Of a stretch of 64,000 bases of DNA, positions 40,701 to 56,315 are shown piece by piece. Origin of the DNA: Gordius sp. MW1 (Eukaryota; Nematomorpha; Gordioida; Gordea; Gordiidae). Each line of letters starts with the position of its first letter. Position 1 is the first letter of the stretch. The stretch lies in the NCBI GenBank assembly GCA_964036665.1, contig OZ038530.1, forward strand, positions 496,001 to 560,000, in the 5' to 3' direction. The position numbers and the translations under genes are program-made. A model generated the notes under the pieces. The model was not told where the DNA came from and searched no databases. It saw only the letters and a program-made list of their open reading frames with translations.

Positions 40701-42888
40701 ACAACGGGCGGACAACGAACGGACAACGGACGGACAACGGACGGACAACGGAAGGACAACAAAAGGACATCAGACGGACAACGGACGGACAACAAAAGGA
40801 CATCAGACGGACAACGGACGGACAACGGACGGACAACGGAAGGACAACGGACGGACAACGGAAGGACAACGGGCGGACAACGGGCGGACAACGGACGGAC
40901 AACGAACGGACAACGAACGGACAACGAACGGACAACGGACAGACAACAAAAGGACATCTGACGGACAACGGAAGGACAACGGACGGACAACGGACGGACA
41001 ACGGACGGACAACGGACGGACAACAGAAGGACAACGGGCGGACAACGGACGGACAACGGACGGACAACGGAAGGACATCAGACGGACAACGGACGGACAA
41101 CGGAAGGACAACGGAAGGACAACGGAAGGACAACGAACGGACAACGAACGGACAACGGAAGGACAACGGACGGACAACGGACGGACAACGGAAGGACATT
41201 AGACGGACAAGGGACGGACAACGGACGGACAACGGAAGGACATCAGACGGACAACGGACGGACAACGGAAGGACATCAGACGGACAAGGGACGGACAACG
41301 GATGGACAACGGAAGGACATCAGACGGACAACGGAAGGACAACGGACGGACAACGGACGGACAACGGAAGGACAACGGGCGGACAACGGACGGACAACGG
41401 AAGGACATCAGACGGACAACGAACGGACAACGGAAGGACAACTAAAGGACATCAGACGGACAAGGGACGGACAACGAACGGACAACGGACGGACAACGGA
41501 CGGACAACAAAAGGACAACGGAAGGACAACGGAAGGACAACGGACGGACAACGGAAGGACAACGGGCGGACAACGGACGGACAACGGAAGGACATCAGAC
41601 GGACAACGAACGGACAACGAACGGACAACGGACGGACAACAAAAGGACATCAGACGCACAAGGGACGGACAACGAACGGACAACGGACGGACAACGGACG
41701 GACAACAAAAGGACATCAGACGGACAACGGACGGACAACGGAAGGACAACGGAAGGACATCAGACGGACAACGGACGGACAACGGAAGGACAACGGACGG
41801 ACAACGGACGGACAACGGAAGGACAACGGAAGGACAACGGACGGACAACGGACGGACAACAAAAGGACATCAGACGGACAACGGAAGGACAACGAACGGA
41901 CAACGGAAGGACAACGGAAGGACAACGGACGGACAACGGACGGACAACGGAAGGACAACGGGCGGACAACGGACGGACAACGGACGGACAACGGACGGAC
42001 AACGGAAGGACATCAGAGGGACAACGGACGGACAACGGAAGGACAACGGGCGGACAACGGGCGGACAACGGACGGACAACGGAAGGACATCAGACGGACA
42101 ACGGACGGACAACGGATGGACAACGGAAGGACAACGGGCGGACAACGGACGGACAACGGGCGGACAACGGACGGACAACGGAAGGACATCAGACGGACAA
42201 CGAACGGACAACGGAAGGACAACAAAAGGACATCAGACGGACAAGGGACGGACAACGAACGGACAACGGACGGACAACGGACGGACAACAAAAGGACAAC
42301 GGAAGGACAACGGGCGGACAACGAACGGACAACGAACGGACAACGGACGGACAACGGAAGGACAACGGAAGGACAACGGACGGACAACGGACGGACAACA
42401 AAAGGACATCAGACGGACAACGGAAGGACAACGGACGGACAACGGACGGACAACGGACGGACAACGGGCGGACAACGGGCGGACAACGGAAGGACAACGG
42501 GCGGACAACGGACGGACAACGGACGGACAACAAAAGGACATCAGACGGACAACGGAAGGACAACGGACGGACAACGGACGGACAACGGGCGGACAATGGG
42601 CGGACAACAAAAGGACATCTGACGGACAACGGACGGACAACGGACGGACAACGGGCGGACAAATGACGGACAACGGAAGGACAACAAAAGGACATCAGAC
42701 GGACAACGGACGGACAACAAAAGGACATCAGACGGACAACGGAAGGACATCAGACGGACAAGGGACGGACAACGGAAGGACAACGGAAGGACAACGGAAG
42801 GACAACGAACGGACAACGAACGGACAACGGACGGACAACGGACGGACAACAGACGGACAACGGGCGGACAACGGACGGACAACGGACG
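34759..42888 (+). repeat. 11-bp satellite array, segment 11 (first copy of the 8.6-kb repeat)
   Basis: 8.1 kb of forward satellite. From its start to about 40.73 kb it matches segment 12 at an offset of 8,586 bp, changing to 8,585 bp after a one-base deletion in the other copy near 46237. Private changes include ggatggacatcag near 38276 and ggacagagggc near 38867. The right part (about 41.2-42.9 kb) instead matches segments 3 and 10. Confidence 0.97.
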
Positions 42889-43344
42889 TAGCCAGCGGAC
42901 GGCCAAAAAGTCATATTATCAACAGAATACTCTCACGGATTCAAACTTGTTGCCTCCTGACGGACAACGGACGGTCCGTCGTCCCTCCGTTGTCCGTCCG
43001 TCCTCCCTCCGTCGTCTCTCCGTCGTCCGTCCGTCGTCCCTCTGTCGTCCCTCCGTCGTCCCTCCGTGCTATGCAATTTATTAAATTTTTTTATCAAAAA
43101 ATATTTTTTTCGACCTCAAAATTTTTTCAATTTTTTTGTAACACCATATAGGCCTCATGAAAATTTTCGATATCAGAGGTGAATTCCGACAAAAAAAATT
43201 TTTTCGACTTGAAAATTTTTTAAATTTTTTTGTTCAACCATATAGGCTTCGTGAAAATTTCAGCGGACGGCTAAAAAGTCATATTATCAATGTTATTAAC
43301 AAGAACAGAATACTCTCCGGGATTCAAACTTGTAGCCTCCTGAT
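42889..43344. repeat. Composite spacer 10 (456-bp class)
   Basis: Inverted satellite 42974-43067, AT core 43068-43261, right module 43262-43343. Starts the second copy of the 8.6-kb repeat. Confidence 0.93.
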
Positions 43345-46300
43345 GGACAACGGACGGACAACGGAAGGACATCAGACGGACAAGGGACGGACAACGGACG
43401 GACAACGGAAGGACATCAGACGGACAACGGACGGACAACGGAAGGACATCAGATGGACAAGGGACGGACAACGGATGGACAACGGAAGGACATCAGACGG
43501 ACAACGGACGGACAACGGAAGGACAACAAAAGGACATCAGACGGACAACGGACGGACAACAAAAGGACATCAGACGGACAACGGACGGACAACGGAAGGA
43601 CAACGGACGGACAACGGAAGGACAACGGAAGGACAACGGGCGGACAACGAACGGACAACGAACGGACAACGGACGGACAACGGAAGGACAACGGACGGAC
43701 AACGGAAGGACAGCGGAAGGACAACGGACGGACAACAAAAGGACATCAGACGGACAAGGGACGGACAAAGAACGGACAACGGACGGACAACGGACGGACA
43801 ACAAAAGGACATCAGACGGACAACGGACGGACAACGGAAGGACAACAAAAGGACAACGGAAGGACATCAGACGGACAACGAACGGACAACGGACGGACAA
43901 CAAAATGACATCAGACGGACAAAGAACGGACAACGGACGGACAACGGACGGACAACAAAAGGACATCAGACGGACAACGGACGGACAACGGAAGGACAAC
44001 AAAAGGACAACGGAAGGACATCAGACGGACAACGAACGGACAACGGACGGACAACAAAATGACATCAGACGGACAACGGACGGACAACGGAAGGACATCA
44101 GAGGGACAACGGACGGACAACGGAAGGACAACGGGCGGACAACGGACGGACAACGGACGGACAACGGAAGGACATCAGACGGACAACGGACGGACAACGG
44201 AAGGACAACGGAAGGACAACGGGCGGACAACGGACGGACAACGGACGGACAACGGAAGGACATCAGACGGACAAGGGACGGACAACGGACGGACAACAAA
44301 AGGACATCAGACGGACAAGGGACGGACAAAGAACGGACAACGGACGGACAACGGACGGACAACAAAAGGACATCAGACGGACAACGGACGGACAACGGAA
44401 GGACAACAAAAGGACAACGGAAGGACATCAGACGGACAACGAACGGACAACGGACGGACAACAAAATGACATCAGACGGACAACGGACGGACAACGGAAG
44501 GACATCAGAGGGACAACGGACGGACAACGGAAGGACAACGGGCGGACAACGGACGGACAACGGACGGACAACGGAAGGACATCAGACGGACAACGGACGG
44601 ACAACGGAAGGACAACGGAAGGACAACGGGCGGACAACGGACGGACAACGGACGGACAACGGAAGGACATCAGACGGACAAGGGACGGACAACGGACGGA
44701 CAACGGAAGGACATCAGACGGACAACGGACGGACAACGGAAGGACATCAGACGGACAAGGGACGGACAACGGATGGACAACGGAAGGACATCAGACGGAC
44801 AACGGACGGACAACGGAAGGACAACGGACGGACAACGGACGGACAACGGAAGGACAACGGACGGACAACAAAAGGACATCAGACGGACAACGGAAGGACA
44901 ACGGACATACAACGAATGGACAACGGACGGACAACGGACGGACAACAGGCGGACTTCAGACGGACAACGGAAGGACAACGGACGGACAACGGACGGACAA
45001 CAAAAGGACATCAGACGGACAACGGAAGGACAACGGACGGACAACGGGCGGACAACGGACGGACAACGGAAGGACATCAGACGGACAACGAACGGACAAC
45101 AGGCGGACTTCAGACAGACAACGGAAGGACAACGGACGGACAACGAACGGACAACGAACGGACAACGAACGGACAACGGACAGACAACAAAAGGACAACG
45201 GACGGACAACGGACGGACAACAAAAGGACATCAGACGGACAAGGGACGGACAAAGAACGGACAACGGACGGACAACGGACGGACAACAAAAGGACATCAG
45301 ACGGACAACGGACGGACAACGGAAGGACAACGGAAGGACAACGGAAGGACAACGGAAGGACAACGGAAGGACAACGGACGGACAACGGAAGGACAACGGA
45401 AGGACAACGGAAGGACAACGGAAGGACAACGAACGGACAACGGAAGGACAACGGAAGGACAACGGAAGGACAACGGGCGGACAACGAACGGACAACGGAC
45501 AGACAACAAAAGGACATCTGACGGACAACGGAAGGACAACGGACGGACAACGGACGGACAACGGAAGGACAACGGAAGGACAACGGGCGGACAACGGACG
45601 GACAACGAACGGACAACGAACGGACAACGAACGGACAACGGACAGACAACAAAAGGACATCAGACGGACAAGGGACGGACAACGGACGGACAACGGAAGG
45701 ACATCAGACGGACAACGGACGGACAACGGAAGGACATCAGACGGACAAGGGACGGACAACGGACGGACAACAGGCGGACTTCAGACAGACAACGGAAGGA
45801 CAACGGACGGACAACGAACGGACAACGAACGGACAACGAACGGACAACGGACAGACAACAAAAGGACAACGGACGGACAACAAAAGGACATCAGACGGAC
45901 AAGGGACGGACAAAGAACGGACAACGGACGGACAACGGACGGACAACAAAAGGACATCAGACGGACAACGGACGGACAACGGAAGGACAACAAAAGGACA
46001 ACGGAAGGACATCAGACGGACAACGAACGGACAACGGACGGACAACAAAATGACATCAGACGGACAACGGACGGACAACAAAAGGACATCAGACGGACAA
46101 CGGACGGACAACGGAAGGACAACGGACGGACAACGGAAGGACAACGGAAGGACAACGGACGGACAACGGAAGGACAACGGACATACAACGAATGGACAAC
46201 GGACGGACAACGGACGGACAACAGGCGGACTTCAGAGGACAACGGAAGGACAACGAACGGACAACGGACGGACAACAAAAGGACATCAGACGGACAACGG

Positions 46301-49300
46301 AAGGACAACGGACGGACAACGGGCGGACAACGGACGGACAACGGAAGGACATCAGACGGACAACGAACGGACAACGGACGGACAACAAAATGACATCAGA
46401 CGGACAACGGACGGACAACGGAAGGACAACGGAAGGACAACGGACGGACAACGGACGGACAACGGACGGACAACGAACGGACAACGAACGGACAACAAAA
46501 GGACATCAGACGGACAACGGACGGACAACGGAAGGACAACGGACGGACAACGGAAGGACAACGGAAGGACAACGGAAGGACAACGGGCGGACAACGAACG
46601 GACAACGGACGGACAACGGAAGGACATCAGAGGGACAACGGACGGACAACGGACGGACAACGAACGGACAACGGACGGACAACGGACGGACAACGGAAGG
46701 ACAACAAAAGGACATCAGACGGACAACGGACGGACAACGGACGGACAACGGAAGGACAACGGACGGACAACGGAAGGACAACGGAAGGACAACGGAAGGA
46801 CAACGGAAGGACAACGGACGGACAACGGACGGACAACGGAAGGACAACGGACGGACAACGGAAGGACATCAGACGGACAACGGACGGACAACGGACGGAC
46901 AACGGAAGGACAACGGAAGGACAACGGACGGACAACGGACGGACAACGGAAGGACATCAGACGGACAACGGACGGACAACGGAAGGACAACGGACGGACA
47001 ACGGAAGGACATCAGACGGACAACGGAGGGACAACGGACGGACAACGGAAGGACAACGGGCGGACAACGGACGGACAACGGACGGACAACGGAAGGACAT
47101 CAGACGGACAACGGACGGACAACGGAAGGACAACGAACGGACAACGGACAGACAACAAAAGGACATCAGACGGACAACGGACGGACAACAGGCGGACTTC
47201 AGACGGACAACGGAAGGACAACGGACGGACAACGAACGGACAACGAACGGACAACGAACGGACAACGGACAGACAACAAAAGGACAACGGACGGACAACG
47301 GACGGACAACAAAAGGACATCAGACGGACAAGGGACGGACAAAGAACGGACAACGGACGGACAACGGACGGACAACAAAAGGACATCAGACGGACAACGG
47401 GCGGACAACGGACGGACAACGGACGGACAACGGAAGGACAACGGAAGGACAACGGGCGGACAACGGACGGACAACGGAAGGACATCAGACGGACAACGAA
47501 CGGACAACGGAAGGACAACAAAAGGACATCAGACGGACAACGAACGGACAACGAACGGACAACGAACGGACAACGGACGGACAACAAAAGGACATCAGAC
47601 GGACAAGGGACGGACAACAAACGGACAACGGACGGACAACGGACGGACAACAAAAGGACATCAGACGGACAACGGACGGACAACGGAAGGACAACGGACG
47701 GACAACGGAAGGACAACGGACGGACAACGGACGGACAACGGAAGGACAACGGAAGGACAACGGGCGGACAACGGACGGACAACGGAAGGACATCAGACGG
47801 ACAACGAACGGACAACGGAAGGACAACAAAAGGACATCAGACGGACAACGAACGGACAACGAACGGACAACGAACGGACAACGGACGGACAACAAAAGGA
47901 CATCAGACGGACAAGGGACGGACAACGAACGGACAACGGACGGACAACGGACGGACAACAAAAGGACATCAGACGGACAACGGACGGACAACGGAAGGAC
48001 AACGGACGGACAACGGAAGGACAACGGACGGACAACGGACGGACAACGGACGGACAACGGAAGGACAACGGAAGGACAACGGGCGGACAACGGACGGACA
48101 ACGAACGGACAACGAACGGACAACGAACGGACAACGGACAGACAACAAAAGGACATCAGACGGACAACGGACGGACAACAGGCGGACTTCAGACGGACAA
48201 CGGAAGGACAACGGACGGACAACGAACGGACAACGAACGGACAACGAACGGACAACGGACAGACAACAAAAGGACAACGGACGGACAACGGACGGACAAC
48301 AAAAGGACATCAGACGGACAAGGGACGGACAAAGAACGGACAACGGACGGACAACGGACGGACAACAAAAGGACATCAGACGGACAACGGGCGGACAACG
48401 GACGGACAACGGACGGACAACGGAAGGACAACGGAAGGACAACGGGCGGACAACGGACGGACAACGGAAGGACATCAGACGGACAACGAACGGACAACGG
48501 AAGGACAACAAAAGGACATCAGACGGACAACGAACGGACAACGAACGGACAACGAACGGACAACGGACGGACAACAAAAGGACATCAGACGGACAAGGGA
48601 CGGACAACGAACGGACAACGGACGGACAACGGACGGACAACAAAAGGACATCAGACGGACAACGGACGGACAACGGAAGGACAACGGACGGACAACGGAA
48701 GGACAACGGACGGACAACGGACGGACAACGGACGGACAACGGGCGGACAAGGGACGGACAACGGATGGACAACGGAAGGACATCAGATGGACAACGGACG
48801 GACAACGGAAGGACAACAAAAGGACATCAGACGGACAACGGACGGACAACAAAAGGACATCAGACGGACAACGGACGGACAACGGAAGGACAACGGACGG
48901 ACAACGGAAGGACAACGGAAGGACAACGGACGGACAACGGAAGGACAACGGACATACAACGAATGGACAACGGACGGACAACGGACGGACAACAGGCGGA
49001 CTTCAGACGGACAACGGAAGGACAACGGACGGACAACGGACGGACAACAAAAGGACATCAGACGGACAACGGAAGGACAACGGACGGACAACGGGCGGAC
49101 AACGGACGGACAACGGAAGGACATCAGACGGACAACGAACGGACAACGGACGGACAACAAAATGACATCAGACGGACAACGGACGGACAACGGAAGGACA
49201 ACGGAAGGACAACGGAAGGACAACGGAAGGACAACGGATCGACAACAGACGGACAACGGAAGGACAACGGAAGGACAACGGAAGGACAACGGGCGGACAA

Positions 49301-52300
49301 CGAACGGACAACGGACAGACAACAAAAGGACATCTGACGGACAACGGAAGGACAACGGACGGACAACGGACGGACAACGGAAGGACAACGGAAGGACAAC
49401 GGGCGGATAAACGGACGGACAACGAACGGACAACGAACGGACAACGAACGGACAACGGACAGACAACAAAAGGACATCAGACGGACAACGGACGGACAAC
49501 AGGCGGACTTCAGACGGACAACGGAAGGACAACGGACGGACAACGAACGGACAACGAACGGACAACGAACGGACAACGGACAGACAACAAAAGGACAACG
49601 GACGGACAACGGACGGACAACAAAAGGACATCAGACGGACAAGGGACGGACAAAGAACGGACAACGGACGGACAACGGACGGACAACAAAAGGACATCAG
49701 ACGGACAACGAACGGACAACGGACGGACAACAAAATGACATCAGACGGACAACGGACGGACAACGGAAGGACAACGGAAGGACAACGGAAGGACAACGGA
49801 AGGACAACGGACGGACAACAGACGGACAACGGAAGGACAACGGAAGGACAACGGAAGGACAACGGGCGGACAACGAACGGACAACGGACAGACAACAAAA
49901 GGACATCTGACGGACAACGGAAGGACAACGGACGGACAACGGACGGACAACGGAAGGACAACGGAAGGACAACGGGCGGACAACGGACGGACAACGAACG
50001 GACAACGAACGGACAACGAACGGACAACGGACAGACAACAAAAGGACATCAGACGGACAACGGAAGGACAACAGGCGGACTTCAGACGGACAACGGAAGG
50101 ACAACGGACGGACAACGAACGGACAACGAACGGACAACGAACGGACAACGGACAGACAACAAAAGGACAACGGACGGACAACGGACGGACAACAAAAGGA
50201 CATCAGACGGACAAGGGACGGACAACGGACGGACAACGGAAGGACAACAAAAGGACAACGGAAGGACATCAGACGGACAACGAACGGACAACGGACGGAC
50301 AACAAAATGACATCAGACGGACAACGGACGGACAACGGAAGGACAACGGAAGGACAACGGAAGGACAACGGACGGACAACGGACGGACAACGAACGGACA
50401 ACGAACGGACAACAAAAGGACATCAGACGGACAACGGACGGACAACGGAAGGACAACGGACGGACAACGGAAGGACAACGGAAGGACAACGGAAGGACAA
50501 CGGGCGGACAACGAACGGACAACGGACGGACAACGGAAGGACATCAGAGGGACAACGGACGGACATCGGAAGGACAACGAACGGACAACGGACGGACAAC
50601 GAACGGACAACGGACGGACAACGAACGGACAACGGAAGGACAACGGAAGGACAACGGACGGACAACGGACGGACAACGGAAGGACAACGGAAGGACAACG
50701 GAAGGACAACGGAAGGACAACGGGCGGACAACGGACGGACAACGGAAGGACATCAGACGGACAAGGGACGGACAACGGATGGACAACGGGCGGACAACGG
50801 ACGGACAACGGACGGACAACGGAAGGACATCAGACGGACAACGGACGGACAACGGAAGGACAACGGAAGGACAACGGGCGGACAACGGACGGACAACGGA
50901 CGGACAACGGAAGGACATCAGACGGACAACGGACGGACAACGAACGGACAACGGAAGGACAACGGAAGGACAACGGACGGACAACGGAAGGACAACGGAA
51001 GGACAACGGAAGGACAACGGGCGGACAACGGGCGGACAACGGACGGACAACGGAAGGACATCAGACGGACAAGGGACGGACAACGGATGGACAACGGATG
51101 GACAACGGACGGACAACGGACGGACAACGGAAGGACATCAGACGGACAACGGACGGACAACGGACGGACAACGGACGGACAACGGACGGACAACGGAAGG
51201 ACATCAGACGGACAACGGACGGACAACGGAAGGACAACGGAAGGACAACGGGCGGACAACGGACGGACAACGGACGGACAACGGACGGACAACGGAAGGA
51301 CATCAGACGGACAAGGGACGGACAACGGACGGACAACGGAAGGAGATCAGACGGACAACGGACGGACAACGGAAGGACAACGGAAGGACATCAGATGGAC
51401 AAGGGACGGACAACGGATGGACAACGGAAGGACATCAGACGGACAACGGACGGACAACGGAAGGACAACGGGCGGACATCAGACGGACAACGGACGGACA
51501 ACGGAAGGACAACAAAAGGACATCAGACGGACAACGAACGGACAACGAACGGACAACGAACGGACAACGAACGGACAACGAACGGACAACGGATAGACAA
51601 CAAAAGGACATCAGACGGACAACGGACGGACAACGAACGGACAACGGACGGACAACGGACGGACAACAAAATGACATCAGACGGACAACGGACGGACAAC
51701 GGAAGGACAACGGAAGGACAACGGAAGGACAACGGAAGGACAACGGACGGACAACGGACGGACAACGGAAGGACAACGGAAGGACAACGGAAGGACAACG
51801 GGCGGACAACGGGCGGACAACGGACGGACAACGGAAGGACATCAGACGGACAAGGGACGGACAACGGAAGGACAACGGGCGGACAACGGACGGACAACGG
51901 ACGGACAACGGAAGGACATCAGACGGACAAGGGACGGACAACGCACGGACAACGGAAGGACATCAGACGGACAACCGACGGACAACGAACGGACAACGGA
52001 CGGACAACGAACGGACAACGGAAGGACAACGGAAGGACAACGGACGGACAACGGACGGACAACGGACGGACAACGGACGGACAACGGAAGGACAACGGAA
52101 GGACAACGGAAGGACAACGGAAGGACAACGGGCGGACAACGAACGGACAACGGAAGGACAACGGAAGGACAACGGACGGACAACGGACGGACAACGGAAG
52201 GACAACGGGCGGACAACGGACGGACAACGGACGGACAACGGACGGACAACGGAAGGACATCAGAGGGACAACGGACGGACAACGGAAGGACAACGGGCGG

Positions 52301-53553
52301 ACAACGGACGGACAACGGACGGACAACGGAAGGACATCAGACGGACAACGGACGGACAACGGAAGGACAACGGAAGGACAACGGGCGGACAACGGACGGA
52401 CAACGGAAGGACATCAGACGGACAAGGGACGGACAACGGACGGACAACGGAAGGACATCAGACGGACAACGGACGGACAACGGAAGGACATCAGACGGAC
52501 AAGGGACGGACAACGGATGGACAACGGAAGGACATCAGACGGACAACGGACGGACAACGGAAGGACAACGGACGGACAACGGACGGACAACGGAAGGACA
52601 ACGGAAGGACAAGGGACGGACAACGGACGGACAACAAAAGGACATCAGACGGACAACGGAAGTACAACGGACGGACAACGGACGGACAACGGACGGACAA
52701 CGGGCGGACAACGGGCGGACAACGGAAGGACAACGGAAGGACAACGGAAGGACAACGGACGGACAACGGACGGACAACAAAAGGACATCAGACGGACAAC
52801 GGAAGGACAACGGACGGACAACGGACGGACAACGGGCGGACAATGGGCGGACAACAAAAGGACATCTGACGGACAACGGACGGACAACGGACGGACAACG
52901 GGCGGACAAATGACGGACAACGGAAGGACAACAAAAGGACATCAGACGGACAACGGACGGACAACAAAAGGACATCAGACGGACAACGGAAGGACATCAG
53001 ACGGACAAGGGACGGACAACGGATGGACAACGGAAGGACATCAGACGGACAACGGACGGACAACGGAAGGACAACAAAAGGACATCAGACGGACAACGGA
53101 CGGATACCAAAAGGACATCAGACGGACAACGGACGGACAACGGAAGGACAACGGAAGGACAACGGGCGGACAACGGAAGGACAACAAAAGGACATCAGAC
53201 GGACAACGGACGGACAACAAAAGGACATCAGACGGACAACGGACGGACAACGGAAGGACAACGGAAGGACAACGGGCGGACAACGGACGGACAACGGACG
53301 GACAACGGGCGGACAACGAAAGGACAACGGACGGACAACGGACGGACAACGGACGGACAATGGGCGGACAACGGAAGGACAACGGGCGGACAACGGACGG
53401 ACAACGGACGGACAACGGGCGGACAACGGACGGACAACGGACGGACAACGGGCGGACAACGAAAGGACAACGGACGGACAACGGACGGACAACGGACGGA
53501 CAACGGACGGACAACAGACGGACAACGGGCGGACAACGGACGGACAACGGACG
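43345..53553 (+). repeat. 11-bp satellite array, segment 12 (second copy of the 8.6-kb repeat, then the 30-kb duplication)
   Basis: 10.2 kb. 43345 to about 49.31 kb matches segment 11. From about 50.39 kb to the end it matches segment 5. The switch therefore lies in the 49.3-50.4 kb stretch, which is built of shorter shared blocks. Private changes: ggacagcggaagg near 43711, a missing c near 46237 (ttcagaggacaac), ggatcgacaac near 49240, and a 12-bp unit ggataaacggac near 49406 that shifts the phase. Confidence 0.97.
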
Positions 53554-54144
53554 TAGCCAGCGGACGGCCAAAAAGTCATATTATCAACAGAATACTCTCA
53601 CGGATTCAAACTTGTTGCCTCCTGACGGACAACGGACGGTCCGTCGTCCCTCCGTTGTCCGTCCGTCCTCCCTCCGTCGTCTCTCCGTCGTCCGTCCGTC
53701 GTCCCTCCGTCGTCCGTCCGTCGTCCCTCCGTCGTCCCTCCGTCGTCCCTCCGTGCTATGCAATTTATTAAATTTTTTTTATCAAAAAATATTTTTTTCG
53801 ACCTCAAATTTTTTTCCATTTTTTTGTTCAACCATATAGGCCTCATGAAAATTTTTGATATCAGAAGTGAATTCCGTAAAAAAAATTTTTTTGATCAGAA
53901 AATATTTTTTCGACCTCAAAATTTTTTCAATTTTTTTGTAACACCATATAGGCCTCATGAAAATTTTCGATATCAGAGGTGAATTCCGAAAAAAAAAAAT
54001 TTTTCGACTTGAAAATTTTTTAAATTTTTTTGTTCAACCATATAGGCTTCGTGAAAATTTCAGCGGACGGCTAAAAAGTCATATTATCAATGTTATTAAC
54101 AAGAACAGAATACTCTCCGGGATTCAAACTTGTAGCCTCCTGAT
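53554..54144. repeat. Composite spacer 11 (591-bp class)
   Basis: Second long-form spacer, partner of spacer 5 at an offset of 30,180 bp: inverted satellite 53639-53754, three-subrepeat AT core 53755-54061, right module 54062-54143. Confidence 0.93.
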
Positions 54145-55325
54145 GGACAACGGACGGACAACGGAAGGACATCAGACGGACAAGGGACGGACAACGGACG
54201 GACAACGGACGGACATCAGACGGACAACGGACGGACAACGGAAGGACATCAGATGGACAAGGGACGGACAACGGATGGACAACGGAAGGACATCAGACGG
54301 ACAACGGACGGACAACGGAAGGACAACAAAAGGACATCAGACGGACAACGGACGGACAACAAAAGGACATCAGACGGACAACGGACGGACAACGGAAGGA
54401 CAACGGACGGACAACGGAAGGACAACGGAAGGACAACGGGCGGACAACGAACGGACAACGAACGGACAACGGACGGACAACGGAAGGACAACGGGTGGAC
54501 AACGGAAGGACAACGGAAGGACAACGGGCGGACAACGGACGGACGACGGAAGGACAACGGGCGGACATCAGACGGACAACGGACGGACAACGGAAGGACA
54601 ACAAAAGGACATCAGACGGACAACAAACGTACAACGAACGGACAACGAAGGGACAACGAACGGACAACGGACAGACAACAAAAGGACATCAGACGGACAA
54701 CGGACGGACAACGAACGGACAACGGACGGACAACGGACGGACAACGGACGGACAACAAAATGACATCAGACGGACAACGGACGGACAACGGAAGGACAAC
54801 GGAAGGACAACGGAAGGACAACGGAAGGAGAACGGAAGGACAACGGACGGACAACGGACGGACAACGGACGGACAACGGAAGGACAACGGAAGGACAACG
54901 GGCGGACAACGAACGGACAACAAACGGACAACGGACAGACAACAAAAGGACATCTGACGGACAACGGAAGGACAACGGACGGACAACGGACGGACAACGG
55001 AAGGACAACGGACGGACATCAGACGGACAACGGAAGGACAACGGACGGACAACGGACGGACAACGGAAGGACAACGGAAGGACAACGAACGGACAACGAA
55101 CGGACAACGGACAGACAACAAAAGGACATCTGACGGACAACGGAAGGACAACGGACGGACAACGGAAGGACAACGGAAGGACAACGGGCGGACAACGGAC
55201 GGACAACGGAAGGACATCAGACGGACAACGAACGGACAACGGAAGGACAACAAAAGGACATCAGACGGACAACGAACGGACAACGAACGGACAACGAACG
55301 GACGGACAACAAAAGGACATCAGAC
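54145..55325 (+). repeat. 11-bp satellite array, segment 13, up to hAT copy 2
   Basis: Partner of segment 6, 88 bp longer. Private units include acaaacgtacaacg and cgaagggacaac near 54625-54650. The same phase-breaking ggac (gaacggacggacaac) lies 22 bp before the transposon as in copy 1. Confidence 0.96.
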
Positions 55326-55340
55326 CAGGGTTTCTTTCAG
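55326..55340 (+). repeat. hAT copy 2, left terminal inverted repeat
   Basis: CAGGGTTTCTTTCAG, perfect. Confidence 0.9.
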
Positions 55341-55428
55341 AAAAAATGCTCCGGGGGGGTATTTTCAACTTCCGGGGGGGTAAAAATTTTTTTAATTGCT
55401 AAACCATTTTGTATAATATTTACTAATT

Positions 55429-55434
55429 TTTATT
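55429..55434 (-). promoter_or_regulatory. Possible poly(A) signal, hAT copy 2
   Basis: AATAAA on the minus strand, about 90 bp after the stop of the C-terminal remnant at 55520. Confidence 0.35.
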
Positions 55435-55519
55435 GGTGATATAAGTGATATATAAATTGATACATACACGCATAATCATTAAATAAATACATGTAATATT
55501 TTAACGGGCAAGTGTTCTT

Positions 55520-55687
55520 TTAAGAAAGTAACCGAATACTTCTTTGTTTTTCAAAGGCGTACTCCTTCATCGCCATATCTAGATATTCTTCAGTAGGAAG
55601 GTCAGCCCCTTCTATAGATATTCTCATACAGTGGTCTAAAGATATCTCCCCTAGCCTGTTTCTTAATGCAACCATAATTCGGTTCAT
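55520..55687 (-). pseudogene. hAT transposase C-terminal remnant, copy 2
   Basis: 55 codons as in copy 1, with one substitution that changes lysine to glutamate in the YAFKKQ stretch (YAFEKQ here). The open frame and the splice-acceptor-like tract upstream are kept. Confidence 0.82.
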
Positions 55688-55852
55688 TGCACTAAAGTAA
55701 GGGATAAAACAAGAGTTTTTCTTAATTCAGTCCCATCTTTACCTATTACAAACAAACATATTCATGCCTTATTTATTATTTTATATAAACACAAATACCC
55801 ATAGTATTCCCCAAACATATCTTCTCGCCTATTTCTAATTCAAAATCAAATA

Positions 55853-56215
55853 GATAAAAAAGATATTTTATCTATATCAGAATTTAAATGCATGACAGAT
55901 AATTATCATTAGTTATAAACATTATTTTGTGTGTATAAATGTAAATACCATCTTTTTTATTTTGACAATCTATGGAATAAACCAGTTTCTCCACAGAATT
56001 ATCCTCACCTTTTCATAATACATAATTGATTAGACAAAAAAGATCTTTTTTATATGCTTGCAAGCAAATTATAATTAGTTAATATACATTTAAAATGACC
56101 AATATTTTGTTAGTAATATAAATATAAATACCATCCTTTTCATTATAACAATGAATGGAACAAACCAGAGTTTTTTCTACAGAACAATTATTCATATCTT
56201 CACCTGTTGCATAAT
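55853..56215 (-). repeat. ~180-bp tandem duplication inside hAT copy 2
   Basis: Same two diverged units as in copy 1; the in-frame TGA of the left unit is kept. Confidence 0.7.
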
Positions 56216-56315
56216 TAAAATTATTCCAAATTAAATCATATTTACCATCCTTTTTATTAGACTTTTCCTTTTTACTAAAGTAGTGTAAAAGAGTACTTTT
56301 ATATTTACCAGACAT
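56079..56315 (-). pseudogene. Transposase-like N-terminal fragment, copy 2
   Basis: 78 codons starting MSGKYKSTLLHYFSKK. One change from copy 1: glutamine 55 is histidine here (SIHCYN). Confidence 0.5.

Noticed and set aside
37805-42622. Open frames of up to about 1,600 codons in the + strand satellite (TDNGRT/DGQRTDNGRT-type repeats)
   Set aside because: The 11-bp unit lacks stops in every frame, so three units give the same 11-residue peptide in all + frames. Length alone is no evidence of coding; no start context, domain or codon bias was seen.
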